A stretch of 64,000 nucleotides of DNA from Ruegeria sp. THAF33. Lineage in GTDB: Bacteria; Pseudomonadota; Alphaproteobacteria; Rhodobacterales; Rhodobacteraceae. Positions 52,305 to 61,251 of the stretch are shown here, in pieces. Each line of letters starts with the position of its first letter. Within the stretch, counting starts at the first letter, position 1. The notes under the pieces were generated by a model. That model did not search any database and was not told the origin of the DNA. It saw nothing but the letters and a program-made list of their open reading frames with translations. The stretch lies in NCBI RefSeq assembly GCF_009363615.1, contig NZ_CP045384.1:618501-682500 (forward strand). The letters run 5' to 3'. The translations under genes and the position numbers were made by a program.

Positions 52305-53537
52305 ATGCTGAAACCCATGCCCCTTACCGAGGCGCAGAGCCTGCCGTTCTGGCGCCGCCCCATCACGCTGTTGTTCATGATGGCGCTGACCATGCCCATT
52401 GCGTTCAACGCATGGAGCGCGCTGCTGAACAACTTTGTTATTGAGGTGGCGAACTTTGATGGCGCGGATATCGGTCTGCTGCATACGGTGCGCGAGATTC
52501 CGGGGTTTCTGGCGGTTGGCGTGATTGCCGTCATCATTTTCATTCGCGAGCAGGTGCTGGCGATGATCTCTCTGATGATGCTTGGCGTCGCAACGGCGGT
52601 GACCGCGTGGTTTCCCAGCCTGGGCGGGTTGCTGTTTGTGACCTTGTTCAGCTCGATCGGGTTCCATTACTACGAGACCGTAAACCAGTCGCTTCAATTG
52701 CAGTGGCTGCCCAAGGATCGTGCTCCGCAGGTGCTGGGATGGCTGGTTGCGATGGGATCGGCGGCGACCATGGTGGTGTATGGGCTGATCGTACTGACCT
52801 GGGATCGCTTTGATCTGTCCTACAACTTTGTATTCATGGCGTCGGGTGGAGTTACGGCTGCGCTGGCCCTGTTCTGTCTGTTCGCCTATCCGCAATTCGA
52901 TGCGCCCACGCCGCAGACCAAGAAGCTGATCCTGCGTCGCCGGTATTGGCTGTATTATGCATTGCAGTTCATGGCAGGCGCGCGGCGGCAGATATTTGTC
53001 GTCTTTGCCGGGTTCATGATGGTCGAGAAATTCGGCTTTGAAGTGCATGAGCTCACCAGCCTTTATCTGATCAATCTGATGATCAACATGATGGCCGCCC
53101 CATTGCTGGGAAAGGCGGTGGCAAAGTTCGGTGAGCGGCGCACGCTGATATTTGAGTATACCGGTCTGGCCATCGTGTTCGCAGCCTATGGCGGCATCTA
53201 TTGGTTCGGCTGGGGTGTTCTGCTTGCGGCAATCCTTTATGTGATCGACCACGTGCTGTTTGCGCTGGCTTTGGCATTGAAAACCTATTTCCAGAAAATC
53301 GCCGACCCTGCTGATATCGCGCCGACCGCTGCGGTGGCCTTTACGATCAATCATATTGCGGCGGTGTTTTTGCCCGCTTTGCTTGGCCTGCTTTGGGTCG
53401 TGTCGCCGGGCGCCGTGTTTGGCCTGGCCGCGGCGATGGCGATCGTTTCGCTGCTGTTGTCGTTGTTGATCCCGCGTCACCCCGAGCCCGGCAACGAGAC
53501 CATCCTGACCAAATACGCTCCGGCCCCTGCAGAATAG
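52305..53537 (+). CDS. MFS-family transporter
   Basis: A 410-residue protein with about 12 membrane segments in two halves, starting with LLFMMALTMPIAFNAWSALLNNFVIEVANFDGADIGLLHTVREIPGFLAVG. Motif-A-like glycine and charged residues are weak. Substrate unknown; no family-specific residues can be named. ATG 52305 has a GGGG-type ribosome binding site upstream. It is followed after a palindromic spacer by prmA, which has its own ribosome binding site. Confidence 0.85.
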   Translation: MLKPMPLTEAQSLPFWRRPITLLFMMALTMPIAFNAWSALLNNFVIEVANFDGADIGLLHTVREIPGFLAVGVIAVIIFIREQVLAMISLMMLGVATAVTAWFPSLGGLLFVTLFSSIGFHYYETVNQSLQLQWLPKDRAPQVLGWLVAMGSAATMVVYGLIVLTWDRFDLSYNFVFMASGGVTAALALFCLFAYPQFDAPTPQTKKLILRRRYWLYYALQFMAGARRQIFVVFAGFMMVEKFGFEVHELTSLYLINLMINMMAAPLLGKAVAKFGERRTLIFEYTGLAIVFAAYGGIYWFGWGVLLAAILYVIDHVLFALALALKTYFQKIADPADIAPTAAVAFTINHIAAVFLPALLGLLWVVSPGAVFGLAAAMAIVSLLLSLLIPRHPEPGNETILTKYAPAPAE

Positions 53538-53592
53538 GTCTCGGCGCTTGACGTTGACGGCGCGGCGTCCTAGGCGCGGTGTCAATCGAGAC
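53538..53592 (+). promoter_or_regulatory. Long hairpin between the MFS gene and prmA, abutting the prmA ribosome binding site
   Basis: The arms GTCTCG (53538-53543) with CGAGAC (53587-53592), and TTGAC (53548-53552) with GTCAA (53581-53585), form a long interrupted stem enclosing a GC-rich loop. It starts directly after the MFS stop and ends one base before the prmA ribosome binding site AGGAGG (53593-53598). It could be a terminator without T-run or a translational control element. Confidence 0.4.
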
Positions 53593-53603
53593 AGGAGGCC
53601 CCA

Positions 53604-54482
53604 ATGCCCACATTCACCGCACTGACGACGCTGACAGGTAAGAAGGCCGCCGAAGGTCTGGGCGAGGCGATGGAACGTCTGGAGCCAGAGCCAACCGGCG
53701 TTGGTGTGTTCGAAGTCGAAGACGGATCCGGCCTGTGGGAGGTCGGCGGATATTTCACCGAAGCCCCCGACGAGACCGCACTGGCGGTTCTGGCAGCGGC
53801 GTTCGAGGCCAAACCGTTTGTTGTTTCAGAACTGCCGGAAACCGACTGGGTTGCGCATGTACGGCGCGAGCTTGCGCCCGTCGAGGCGGGGCGTTTCTTT
53901 GTCTATGGAAGCCATGATGCCGACAAGCTGCCCGAAGGCCGCATCCCTTTGCTGATCGAGGCCGCAATGGCCTTTGGCACCGGCCACCATGGCACGACGT
54001 TGGGTTGCCTCAAGGCCTTTGACAGATTGCTGGACGAAGGGTTCACCGCGGCGAAAGTGGCGGATATCGGCTGCGGCACCGCCGTTCTGGCCATGGCCGC
54101 AGCCCGGGTTTGGGACGGCGACATCATTGCCAGTGACATTGATGAAGTGGCCGTTGACGTGGCCGAAGCCAACCTCAAGGCGAACGGGATGTCCGGTGCC
54201 GTACGGTGCGTGGAAGCCGCTGGTTTCGACCACCCCGATCTCAGGGCGCACGCGCCCTACGACCTGATCTTTGCCAATATTCTCAAAGGTCCTCTGGTCG
54301 CCCTCTCGCCGGAAATCGCGGCGAATCTGCGTCCCGGAGGGTATGCAATCCTGTCGGGGATCCTCAACGAACAGGCCGATGATGTGGTGTCCGTTTATTC
54401 TCAAAATGAATTCAATCTTACCCATAGGGACGAGATTGGTGAATGGACGACCCTAATCTTAATGAAACAGGGCGCAAACTAG
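53604..54482 (+). CDS. prmA: Ribosomal protein L11 methyltransferase
   Basis: A 292-residue SAM-dependent methyltransferase that trimethylates L11. The N-terminal substrate domain (1-115) precedes AMAFGTGHHGTT, then motif I VADIGCGTAVLAMAAARVW, the acidic SAM ligand SDIDEVAV, and DLIFANILKGPLVALSPEIA (the NxxxxP-like catalytic motif variant, with NILKGPL). ATG follows AGGAGG. It is the last gene before a small membrane protein gene 101 bp on. Confidence 0.95.
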   Translation: MPTFTALTTLTGKKAAEGLGEAMERLEPEPTGVGVFEVEDGSGLWEVGGYFTEAPDETALAVLAAAFEAKPFVVSELPETDWVAHVRRELAPVEAGRFFVYGSHDADKLPEGRIPLLIEAAMAFGTGHHGTTLGCLKAFDRLLDEGFTAAKVADIGCGTAVLAMAAARVWDGDIIASDIDEVAVDVAEANLKANGMSGAVRCVEAAGFDHPDLRAHAPYDLIFANILKGPLVALSPEIAANLRPGGYAILSGILNEQADDVVSVYSQNEFNLTHRDEIGEWTTLILMKQGAN

Positions 54483-54583
54483 GCCATTTGCAGGAGTTTT
54501 GTGGAATTTTGCCACGTTTTTGTCGTAATCTCTTTTTACCGTTTTCTGACTGAAGTCGAGGGGGGCGGTTTTTGGAGGCTGCC

Positions 54584-54928
54584 ATGACGGGTAAACAACT
54601 GGAGTTCACTCAGCGCGTTAATCGCCTGAACAAAAAACATCAAAAGATGAGCCGTGGCTATCGCGCGACGATGCGAAAGGATGGCCTGGTGGTTATGAAG
54701 CCGCAGCGGGTAAGCTCGGCAGTGCCGGCCAGGGTGCTGTTGCTTACGCTTCTGAGTGTTGTGGCGTTCAAGGCGTTTCTTTTGTCCAGCCTTGGCCCGA
54801 CCGGATACCAATATCGGATCGACAGTTTAAACGAAGGCACATCGGTCGAAAAAGCAGGTGCCTGGGTGATGCAGATTGACCCGGTGTCGCAGGCGATTGC
54901 CGTGCAACTCAACAAGATTTTATACTGA
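54584..54928 (+). CDS. Small membrane protein of unknown function
   Basis: A 114-residue protein: a basic N-terminus (FTQRVNRLNKKHQKMSRGYRATMRKDG), a single membrane segment (about 46-66, ARVLLLTLLSVVAFKAFLLSSL), and a short C-terminal domain (YRIDSLNEGTSVEKAGAWVMQIDPVSQAIAVQLNKIL). The basic N-terminus suggests cytoplasmic N-in topology with the tail in the periplasm. I do not recognise the family. ATG 54584 is set by GGAGG five bases upstream. A terminator follows at 54957. Confidence 0.75.
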   Translation: MTGKQLEFTQRVNRLNKKHQKMSRGYRATMRKDGLVVMKPQRVSSAVPARVLLLTLLSVVAFKAFLLSSLGPTGYQYRIDSLNEGTSVEKAGAWVMQIDPVSQAIAVQLNKILY

Positions 54929-54956
54929 ATCTCAGTTTTGACTCAGTTTTCGGACG

Positions 54957-54994
54957 AAAAACACCGCGTGCACGGGGCGCGCGGTGTTTCTGTT
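54957..54994. terminator. Bidirectional terminator hairpin between convergent genes
   Basis: AAACACCGCG (54958-54967) pairs perfectly with CGCGGTGTTT (54980-54989) over a 12-nt loop. The T-rich end reads TTTCTGTTTG on plus, and the A-rich run before it gives TTTTCGTCCG on minus, so it can serve both the small membrane protein gene and the DUF1127 gene. Confidence 0.8.
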
Positions 54995-55041
54995 TGCCCC
55001 TCAAGGGAGGAGGAAGGGGCGTATGCGAGTAGTGGTCGGTA

Positions 55042-55257
55042 TTACCGGCGACCTTGGGCGATGGCGTCGATGTCGCCACGGCACAGGCCGATATCTTCCA
55101 GTTCACGATCGGTTAGACCGGTCAGCGCGTTGCGGGTAACGCGGGCGTCATTCCATTCGACGGCGGCGTTCACAGCCGATACAAAAAATGCGCCGATACG
55201 GCCAACGAGGCCGAACGAGCCAGTGGAGGCGAAGCGGGTGGTGTCCAGTGCAGCCAT
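55042..55257 (-). CDS. DUF1127 small protein
   Basis: A 71-residue protein with an N-terminal hydrophobic stretch (FGLVGRIGAFFVSAV) and the DUF1127 core WNDARVTRNALTGLTDRELEDIGLCRGDIDAIAQG. Members are small, positively charged and linked to RNA or phosphate/carbon metabolism in some alphaproteobacteria; the function here is unknown. ATG 55257 follows AAGGA. It is the only gene on this strand in the area and reads towards the terminator at 54957-54994. Confidence 0.92.
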   Translation of the reverse strand: MAALDTTRFASTGSFGLVGRIGAFFVSAVNAAVEWNDARVTRNALTGLTDRELEDIGLCRGDIDAIAQGRR

Positions 55258-55590
55258 ATCCTGTTTCCTTCTGGTTGGTGTTCACTTTGCGGTCTTGCGA
55301 TCTGCCCGGCATCTAGTGCCGCCAAATCGCCCGCACAAGTTCAGTTTTTGCATGTGTCCTATGCGTTTCCTGCAATGCTCCAAAAGGCTGTAATCCCCTT
55401 AAATAATTGGTGAAAACGCGTTCACAAAAGTGTCGAATTCAGACTTTTTGAAGTCGCAAATGGCGTGTTGAGTCGCCTATGGGACAGGTGTGTCGTTTTC
55501 AGGCCTTGGGTCAATTCGCTTGGAAAATGTTCACGCTTCGTGCTAGGCGTTGAAAAAAGATCACAGAACCCGAGCAGGCCGAGGCAAAAC
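55258..55590. other. 333-bp divergent intergenic region upstream of ruvC
   Basis: It separates the divergent DUF1127 and ruvC genes and must hold both promoters. The part near 55395-55460 is AT-rich and contains the imperfect dyad GTGAA-AACGCG-TTCAC (about 55410-55425). I see no gene; the open frame reaching 42 codons upstream of ruvC is not supported. No LexA-like box was identified, though ruv genes are often LexA-regulated elsewhere. Confidence 0.45.
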
Positions 55591-56088
55591 ATGCGAATTC
55601 TGGGCATTGATCCGGGGCTTAGGACCCTGGGGTGGGGCGTCATCGAATCAAATGGCAGCCGCCTGAGCCATGTGGCCAACGGTTTGTGCAAGTCGGATGG
55701 GGATGATCTGGGTGAGCGGCTGTTGTCTCTCCACAACCAGATTGTCGAAGTCATCGCCGATCATCAACCAGACCAGGCAGCCATCGAACAGACCTTTGTG
55801 AACAAGGATGGCGCCGGTACGCTCAAACTGGGTCAGGCGCGAGGCGTGGCGTTGCTGACGCTGGCACAGGCCGGATTGCCGGTGGGGGAATACGCCCCGA
55901 ACCGGGTCAAGAAAACGGTCGTGGGTGTCGGGCACGCGGAAAAGGAGCAGGTGTTGCACATGGTCAAACTGCAATTGCCCGGATGTCAGCCCAAAGGGGC
56001 GGATGCAGCAGATGCTCTGGCGATTGCGATTTGCCATGCCTATTACGGCAAGACCCAACAGGTGCGTGTGAAAGAGGTGCGGGCATGA
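55591..56088 (+). CDS. ruvC: Holliday junction resolvase RuvC
   Basis: A 165-residue endonuclease. The active-site acids fall at D7 (RILGIDPGL), the Glu in [11 protein letters not shown] (about residue 67), and the Asp pair in [19 protein letters not shown] 55591 follows GAGG six bases upstream and gives the usual length; the 42-codon upstream extension is ignored. It overlaps ruvA by 4 bp (ATGA). Start of the ruvCAB-ybgC-tol cluster. Confidence 0.96.
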   Translation: MRILGIDPGLRTLGWGVIESNGSRLSHVANGLCKSDGDDLGERLLSLHNQIVEVIADHQPDQAAIEQTFVNKDGAGTLKLGQARGVALLTLAQAGLPVGEYAPNRVKKTVVGVGHAEKEQVLHMVKLQLPGCQPKGADAADALAIAICHAYYGKTQQVRVKEVRA

Positions 56089-56762
56089 TCGGAAAACTCA
56101 CCGGAAGGCTGGACTATCGCGCAGCAGATCACGTGCTGATCGATGTCCGGGGTGTGGGATACATCGTCTATTGCTCTGACCGGACCATGGCTGCACTGCC
56201 GGGTGTAGGCGAGGCGGTTTCGATCTATACGGACATGGTCGTGCGCGAGGACCTGATGCAGCTTTATGGCTTTCTTTCGCTGGTCGAGAAGGAATGGCAC
56301 CGCCTTTTGTGCTCGGTTCAGGGGGTCGGAGCGAAAGTCTCTCTGGCGATCCTCAGCGCGCTGGGGCCGGACGGTGTCAGCCGCGCAATCGCACTGGGAG
56401 ATTGGGCGGCGGTCAAGGCGGCGAAAGGTGTGGGCCCGAAAACGGCGCAGCGGATCGTTCTGGACCTCAAGGACAAGGCGCCGGGCGTGATGGCCATGGG
56501 TGGCACCTTGACCGATGCGATGGATGGCCCTTCGATCGAAGTTGTAGAGCCTGTCGAGGCAGCGCCTGCTCCGAAGCGGACGCCAAAACCGGCCTCTGGG
56601 GCCGCTGCGGTGTCCGCGGGTGCGCTGTCTGCCTTGTCCAATCTGGGTTATGGGCCGTCGGATGCAGCAGCCGCGGTTGCCGAGGCGGCCGCCAACAACC
56701 CGGATGCAGACGAAGCGGGTTTGATCCGTGCCGCCCTGCAATTGCTGGCTCCGAAAGGCTGA
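56085..56762 (+). CDS. ruvA: Holliday junction DNA helicase RuvA
   Basis: A 225-residue DNA-binding protein that targets RuvB to Holliday junctions. The N-terminal OB fold ([11 protein letters not shown], then [12 protein letters not shown]) is followed by two helix-hairpin-helix motifs ([17 protein letters not shown] and [21 protein letters not shown]) and a flexible linker to the C-terminal domain that contacts RuvB ([23 protein letters not shown]). The linker is rich in Pro/Ala. ATG overlaps the ruvC stop; ruvB starts 4 bp after the stop. Confidence 0.96.
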   Translation: MIGKLTGRLDYRAADHVLIDVRGVGYIVYCSDRTMAALPGVGEAVSIYTDMVVREDLMQLYGFLSLVEKEWHRLLCSVQGVGAKVSLAILSALGPDGVSRAIALGDWAAVKAAKGVGPKTAQRIVLDLKDKAPGVMAMGGTLTDAMDGPSIEVVEPVEAAPAPKRTPKPASGAAAVSAGALSALSNLGYGPSDAAAAVAEAAANNPDADEAGLIRAALQLLAPKG

Positions 56763-56766
56763 ATGA

Positions 56767-57786
56767 ATGGTAGACGCTGATCCCACTGTGCGCCCCGATC
56801 CATTGCCCGAGGACAACGACCGCGCATTGCGCCCGCAGGGCTTGGATGAGTTCATCGGTCAGGCCGAGGCGCGGGCCAATCTGCGTATCTTTATTCAATC
56901 CGCTAAGCAACGGGGCGAGGCGATGGATCATACCTTGTTCCATGGCCCTCCGGGGTTGGGCAAGACGACGCTGGCGCAGATCATGGCGCGAGAATTGGGT
57001 GTGAATTTCCGCATGACGTCTGGCCCGGTTCTGGCGAAAGCGGGCGATCTGGCTGCGATCCTGACCAATCTCGAAGCGCGGGATGTCTTGTTCATCGACG
57101 AAATCCACCGCCTGAACCCGGCGGTGGAAGAGGTGCTTTACCCCGCGATGGAAGATTTCGAGCTTGATCTGGTGATCGGCGAGGGGCCCGCCGCGCGAAC
57201 GGTTCGGATCGAGTTGCAACCCTTCACGCTTGTCGGGGCCACGACGCGCATGGGTTTGCTGACCACACCTTTGCGCGACCGGTTTGGTATTCCGACCCGG
57301 TTGCAGTTCTACACCGTGGACGAACTGCATGAGATCGTCACCCGAAACGCGCGAAAACTCGGCGCTCCGGCGGATGATGAGGGCGCGCGCGAGATTGCGC
57401 GCAGGTCGCGCGGAACACCGCGCATCGCCGGACGTCTGCTGCGGCGGGTGGTGGATTTCGCCATTGTCGAAGGAGATGGGCGGATCACCCGCGAACTGGC
57501 TGACGGAGCCTTGACGCGGCTGGGGGTGGACCATTTGGGGCTGGATGGTGCGGACCGCCGGTATCTGAAACTGATCGCCGAGAATTACGGTGGTGGTCCT
57601 GTCGGGATCGAAACGATGTCAGCCGCCTTGTCTGAAAGCCGGGACTCGCTGGAAGAAGTGATTGAGCCTTTTCTGTTGCAACAGGGGTTGATCCAGCGAA
57701 CACCGCGTGGGCGGATGTTGGCGCAAAAGGCCTGGACGCATCTGGGCATGGCTGCACCCAAACCGCAGAGCGATCTGTTCGGTTGA
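56767..57786 (+). CDS. ruvB: Holliday junction branch-migration ATPase RuvB
   Basis: A 339-residue AAA+ motor. Walker A is [12 protein letters not shown] (about residues 59-70), Walker B is [11 protein letters not shown], the sensor/arginine-finger region is [18 protein letters not shown], and the C-terminal winged helix is [20 protein letters not shown]. The N-terminal [11 protein letters not shown] is typical. It ends 63 bp before the next gene, a region containing a roseobacter-type repeat. Confidence 0.98.
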   Translation: MVDADPTVRPDPLPEDNDRALRPQGLDEFIGQAEARANLRIFIQSAKQRGEAMDHTLFHGPPGLGKTTLAQIMARELGVNFRMTSGPVLAKAGDLAAILTNLEARDVLFIDEIHRLNPAVEEVLYPAMEDFELDLVIGEGPAARTVRIELQPFTLVGATTRMGLLTTPLRDRFGIPTRLQFYTVDELHEIVTRNARKLGAPADDEGAREIARRSRGTPRIAGRLLRRVVDFAIVEGDGRITRELADGALTRLGVDHLGLDGADRRYLKLIAENYGGGPVGIETMSAALSESRDSLEEVIEPFLLQQGLIQRTPRGRMLAQKAWTHLGMAAPKPQSDLFG

Positions 57787-57808
57787 AGCTTGCGCTTGGA
57801 AATTTTAT

Positions 57809-57841
57809 GCCTTCGGCGAGAGTAATTTCGAAAAGATGAAG
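57809..57841 (+). repeat. Roseobacter-type dispersed intergenic repeat, copy 2
   Basis: The unit GCC-TTC-GGC plus GAGAGTAATTTCGAAAAGATGAAG lies between ruvB and the next gene. It shares ATTT, N5, AGATGAAG with copy 1 at 10902-10970 (minus strand). Its last bases (GAAGG with the following G) serve as the ribosome binding site of the gene at 57850. Confidence 0.5.
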
Positions 57842-57849
57842 GCCTGATC

Positions 57850-58473
57850 GTGACACCGGAAGAGATTGAGGCGCTGTTCACGCGCGAAAGCGGTGAGTTT
57901 CTGTTTGCCCGTTGGGGACGACCCATTGTGCCGATTGTGTTTGGTGTTGAAGATGAAACGCTGTCCACTGTGAAGGGCGCCTTCGAGGCGGTTGTCACCT
58001 TGGCCGGTCACAAAATGGCCGAAACCGACCCCGAACTTGGTGCCAACTGCATGGTCTTCTTCTTCCGGGATTGGCAAGAGCTGCTGGACGTGCCGGATCT
58101 TGATCGTCTGATCCCCGATCTGGCACCGTTGGTCGGGCGCTTGGTTGAAGCGGATGCAAACCAATATCGCATTTTCCGGTTCGAGGAAGACGGCGCGATC
58201 CGTGCGGCTTTTGTTTTTCTGCGCATGGACAAGCAGTTGTCCAAGGTACCGGCGGAAACGCTGGCACTGAGCCAGGTGGTGCAGACCATCCTGCTTTGGT
58301 CCGATACTGCGTTTCGGACGCAATCTCCGCTGGCCGTGGCGGGCGAAACCACGATCCTGCGCCCCGATATTGCTGCGTTGATTCGGGCTGCTTACGATCC
58401 GGTTTTGCCTGGTTCGGCGCAGGATGCGTCTCATGCGCTCAGGTTGTTTGCCCGGTTGGAGCCACTGCAATGA
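57850..58473 (+). CDS. Conserved protein of unknown function between ruvB and ybgC
   Basis: A 207-residue soluble protein without signal peptide or membrane segment. It begins MTPEEIEALFTRESGEFLFARWGRPIVPIVFG and has several aromatic and acidic patches (CMVFFFRDWQELLDV, then RIFRFEEDGAIRAAFVFLRMD). I do not recognise the family; it may be restricted to Rhodobacterales. The GTG start at 57850 is set by GAAGG seven bases upstream. Its stop overlaps the ybgC start (ATGA), so it is coupled to the Tol-Pal genes and probably has a related envelope or lipid role. Confidence 0.8.
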   Translation: MTPEEIEALFTRESGEFLFARWGRPIVPIVFGVEDETLSTVKGAFEAVVTLAGHKMAETDPELGANCMVFFFRDWQELLDVPDLDRLIPDLAPLVGRLVEADANQYRIFRFEEDGAIRAAFVFLRMDKQLSKVPAETLALSQVVQTILLWSDTAFRTQSPLAVAGETTILRPDIAALIRAAYDPVLPGSAQDASHALRLFARLEPLQ

Positions 58474-58853
58474 AACATACCTACCCGGTTCGCGTATTTT
58501 ATGAAGACACCGACATGGGCGGCGTCGTCTATCACGCGAACTATCTGCGGTATATCGAACGTGCGCGTTCGGATTGGGTGCGCAATCTGGGCAATGACCA
58601 GAACGCGATGCGGGAAGAGGGCATTGTTTGGGTCGTGCGGCGGGTCGAGGCCGATTACCTTTCGCCCGCCAGGTTCGATGACGAACTGATCGTCGAAACC
58701 GAAGTCACGGAAATCTCGGGTGTGCGGCTGACCATGGCGCAGCTGGTCCGGCGCGGCGAGACCGAGATTTTTCGCGCCTCGGTCACTGCCGTGTGCATCA
58801 ACAAGGATGGCAGACCGATCCGGCTTCCGGCAGAGATTCGCGCATTGATGTAA
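58470..58853 (+). CDS. ybgC: Tol-Pal-associated acyl-CoA thioesterase
   Basis: A 127-residue hotdog enzyme. FYEDTDMGGVVYHANYLRYIERAR carries catalytic D15 and the conserved H22 near the N-terminus. YbgC thioesterases start the tol operon in many proteobacteria and hydrolyse acyl-CoA or acyl-ACP. Start ATG 58470 overlaps the stop of the unknown gene; the longer upstream open frame is ignored. tolQ follows after 110 bp that contains no clear terminator. Confidence 0.94.
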   Translation: MKHTYPVRVFYEDTDMGGVVYHANYLRYIERARSDWVRNLGNDQNAMREEGIVWVVRRVEADYLSPARFDDELIVETEVTEISGVRLTMAQLVRRGETEIFRASVTAVCINKDGRPIRLPAEIRALM

Positions 58854-58963
58854 CAATTTGCGGGTCAGGGGTGGTTATGTTGGCATTTCAGCCCCAACTG
58901 CGTTAGCGTTTGGCAAAACAAGGCCAAACAAACGGCCGTCAGGCAAAAACAAAGAGCAGGTTC

Positions 58964-59659
58964 ATGGAAGCTGAAACGCTGGCGCTGGCGCAGGAGATCG
59001 ATTTCTCCATGTGGGGGCTGTATGCCCGCGCGACCTTTATCGTCAAATTGGTGATGTTGATGCTGATCGGTGCATCCATCTGGTCCTGGGGCATCATCAT
59101 TCAGAAGCTGATTAATTATCGCGCGGCCCGTCGCGAGGCGCAGGCATTTGACGAGAGCTTCTGGTCCGGCAACCCTTTGGACGAGTTGTTCGAGCAGATC
59201 GGAACCCAGCCGGATGGCAGTTCAGAAAAGATCTTTGCTGCCGGAATGATCGAATGGCGCAGGTCGCACCGAAATGATGGCGGATTGATTGCCGGAGCGA
59301 CCGCGCGGATAGACCGGTCCATGGATGTGGCCATAGCGAAAGAGGCAGAGACCTTGCAGAAAGGTCTGCCCATCCTGGCCACGGTTGGATCGACTGCGCC
59401 GTTCATCGGCCTGTTTGGTACCGTCTGGGGCATCATGAATGCGTTTATCGAAATCGCCGAACAGCAGAATACCAATCTGGCGGTCGTGGCCCCGGGTATT
59501 GCCGAGGCACTATTGGCAACGGGGCTCGGCCTTCTGGCCGCGATCCCGGCGGTTATTTTCTACAACAAGCTCAGTGCAGACTGTGACCGCATCGTGGGCG
59601 GCTATGAGGCCTTTGCTGACGAGTTCGCGACCATCCTGTCGCGTCAGTTGGACAGCTGA
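58964..59659 (+). CDS. tolQ: Tol-Pal system protein TolQ
   Basis: A 231-residue inner-membrane proton-channel subunit of the Tol-Pal machine, homologous to ExbB. Three membrane segments lie near residues 20-42, 140-160 and 175-197 (GSTAPFIGLFGTVWGIMNAF, then GIAEALLATGLGLLAAIPAV), with the characteristic large cytoplasmic loop between the first two. ATG 58964 gives the family length; an 18-codon upstream extension is ignored. TolR starts 2 bp after the stop. Confidence 0.96.
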   Translation: MEAETLALAQEIDFSMWGLYARATFIVKLVMLMLIGASIWSWGIIIQKLINYRAARREAQAFDESFWSGNPLDELFEQIGTQPDGSSEKIFAAGMIEWRRSHRNDGGLIAGATARIDRSMDVAIAKEAETLQKGLPILATVGSTAPFIGLFGTVWGIMNAFIEIAEQQNTNLAVVAPGIAEALLATGLGLLAAIPAVIFYNKLSADCDRIVGGYEAFADEFATILSRQLDS

Positions 59660-59661
59660 CA

Positions 59662-60138
59662 ATGGGCGCGGCGGTTCAGCAATCCTCGGGTGGAAACGGG
59701 CGCAGACGCGGTCGGCGTCGCGGGCGCGCGCAACCCATGGCCGAGATCAACGTGACACCGTTTGTGGATGTCATGCTGGTTTTGCTGATCATCTTCATGG
59801 TGGCCGCGCCATTGCTGACCGTCGGTGTTCCGGTAGATCTGCCCAAGACCGCCGCCAGCGCTTTGCCCGGTGACAATGAAGAACCTTTGACCGTGACCCT
59901 GACGGCAGATGGACGTGTGCAGATCCAGACAACAGACGTGTTGCGCGAGGAACTGATCGGCAAGCTGCGGGCCATCGCCGCAGAGCGGAGCAGTGACCGG
60001 GTTTTCCTGCGCGCCGATGGCGCGATTCCTTACGCGCAGGTCATGCAGGTCATGGGCGCGCTGAACGCGGGCGGGTTTTCCAACGTTGGGCTTGTGACCG
60101 ATACGGGCGGGCCGACGCTGGACGAAGGTGGAGAGTGA
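59662..60138 (+). CDS. tolR: Tol-Pal system protein TolR
   Basis: A 158-residue ExbD-family protein. A basic N-terminus (GRRRGRRRGRAQPMAEINVTPFVDVMLVLLIIFMVAAPLLTVGV) is followed by one membrane segment with the proton-path Asp (D in TPFVDVMLVLLIIFM) and a periplasmic domain with RVFLRADGAIPYAQVMQVMGALNAGG near the end. It energises TolA with TolQ. It begins 2 bp after tolQ. Confidence 0.96.
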   Translation: MGAAVQQSSGGNGRRRGRRRGRAQPMAEINVTPFVDVMLVLLIIFMVAAPLLTVGVPVDLPKTAASALPGDNEEPLTVTLTADGRVQIQTTDVLREELIGKLRAIAAERSSDRVFLRADGAIPYAQVMQVMGALNAGGFSNVGLVTDTGGPTLDEGGE

Positions 60139-60147
60139 GGGCGCACG

Positions 60148-61251
60148 GTGGATACCGGCACCAAGATTTCGGCGATTGCGCATGTCAGCCTGATCGGAGT
60201 GGCGCTTTTCGGCGGTACCTTCCGGTCCGAGCCTTTGCCGATGGCCGTACAGGATGTGTCCGTGATCACCGCTGAACAATTCGCGGCCATGACGGCCCAG
60301 CGGGATGCGCCTGAGATCCCAGAGGTGCCGGTGGCATTGCAACAACCGCCCGAACCACAGTCTGATAGCACGCCGCCAGAACCTGTGGTCGAGGAACAGC
60401 CCCGCCCTGAACCCGTCGTGCCTGCCGAACCCGAACCCGAGCCTGCGCCCGTTATCGTCGAAGCACCGCCGGAACCGGACGTGCCGGATGAGCTGCCGGT
60501 ACTGACAGAGCCCGAGGTCGAACCTGTCGCACAGCCTGTGCCTCCGGGGCCTGAGGCGCAGCCGCGCCCGTCCGATCGTGTTGCCCCCGAGGCCATAGCG
60601 CCACCACCGCCCGAGGCAAAACCGGATGATTTCGAAACGCCGCCCGTTTCACTGGATGAGGGCGCCGAGGTTCAGCAGGAACAACAGGATCAGACCGCGC
60701 CGGAAGAAGCGGCCCCCGAGATCGTGACCGAGGCAGAGGAAACCAAAGAGCAGTCTCCGCTTACTTCTCCGCGACCGCGGGTGCGTCCGAACCGCCCAAG
60801 CCCACCGCCCGAACCCGATGTGGCAGAGACGCCCGAGGCGGCGCCCGAACCGAACGCGCAGGCCGACGAGGCCGCGATCAATGACGCTCTGGCCGAAGCC
60901 TTGGGCAGTGGAACCCAGCCATCCGGCCCACCGCTTACCAGCGGCGAGAAGGACGCGATGCGATTGGCCGTGTCCAAGTGCTGGAATGTGGGCTCTTTGT
61001 CTACGGATGCACTGAGTACTGTGGTCGTTGTGGCTTTTTCGCTAAACCGTGATGGTACGGTTGTGGATGGCAGCATTCGGATGCTGGACAGTTCTGGTGG
61101 GTCTGCTGGCGCGGCCAATCAGGCCTATCAGGCCGCCCGGCGCGCGATTTTGCGCTGCGGGGCCAGAGGATATGACTTGCCTGCTGACAAATACGCTCAT
61201 TGGCAGGATGTTGAGATTACATTCAATCCCGAGAGGATGCGGATCAAATGA
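60148..61251 (+). CDS. tolA: Tol-Pal system protein TolA
   Basis: A 367-residue protein: a GTG start, an N-terminal membrane helix (about residues 6-23, [17 protein letters not shown]), a long Pro/Glu/Val-rich linker (about 50-255, with repeats like PEPEPEPAP and a Gln/Glu-rich stretch), and a C-terminal TolA/TonB-type domain (about 270-367, [29 protein letters not shown]). It bridges TolQR to Pal/TolB across the periplasm. The linker lacks the long alanine-rich helix of the E. coli form. Its stop overlaps the tolB start (ATGA). Confidence 0.94.
   Translation: MDTGTKISAIAHVSLIGVALFGGTFRSEPLPMAVQDVSVITAEQFAAMTAQRDAPEIPEVPVALQQPPEPQSDSTPPEPVVEEQPRPEPVVPAEPEPEPAPVIVEAPPEPDVPDELPVLTEPEVEPVAQPVPPGPEAQPRPSDRVAPEAIAPPPPEAKPDDFETPPVSLDEGAEVQQEQQDQTAPEEAAPEIVTEAEETKEQSPLTSPRPRVRPNRPSPPPEPDVAETPEAAPEPNAQADEAAINDALAEALGSGTQPSGPPLTSGEKDAMRLAVSKCWNVGSLSTDALSTVVVVAFSLNRDGTVVDGSIRMLDSSGGSAGAANQAYQAARRAILRCGARGYDLPADKYAHWQDVEITFNPERMRIK

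Noticed and set aside
52131..53585. 484-codon antisense frame over the MFS gene
   Set aside because: Same reasoning: Q/H/R/D-rich shadow of membrane-segment codons.
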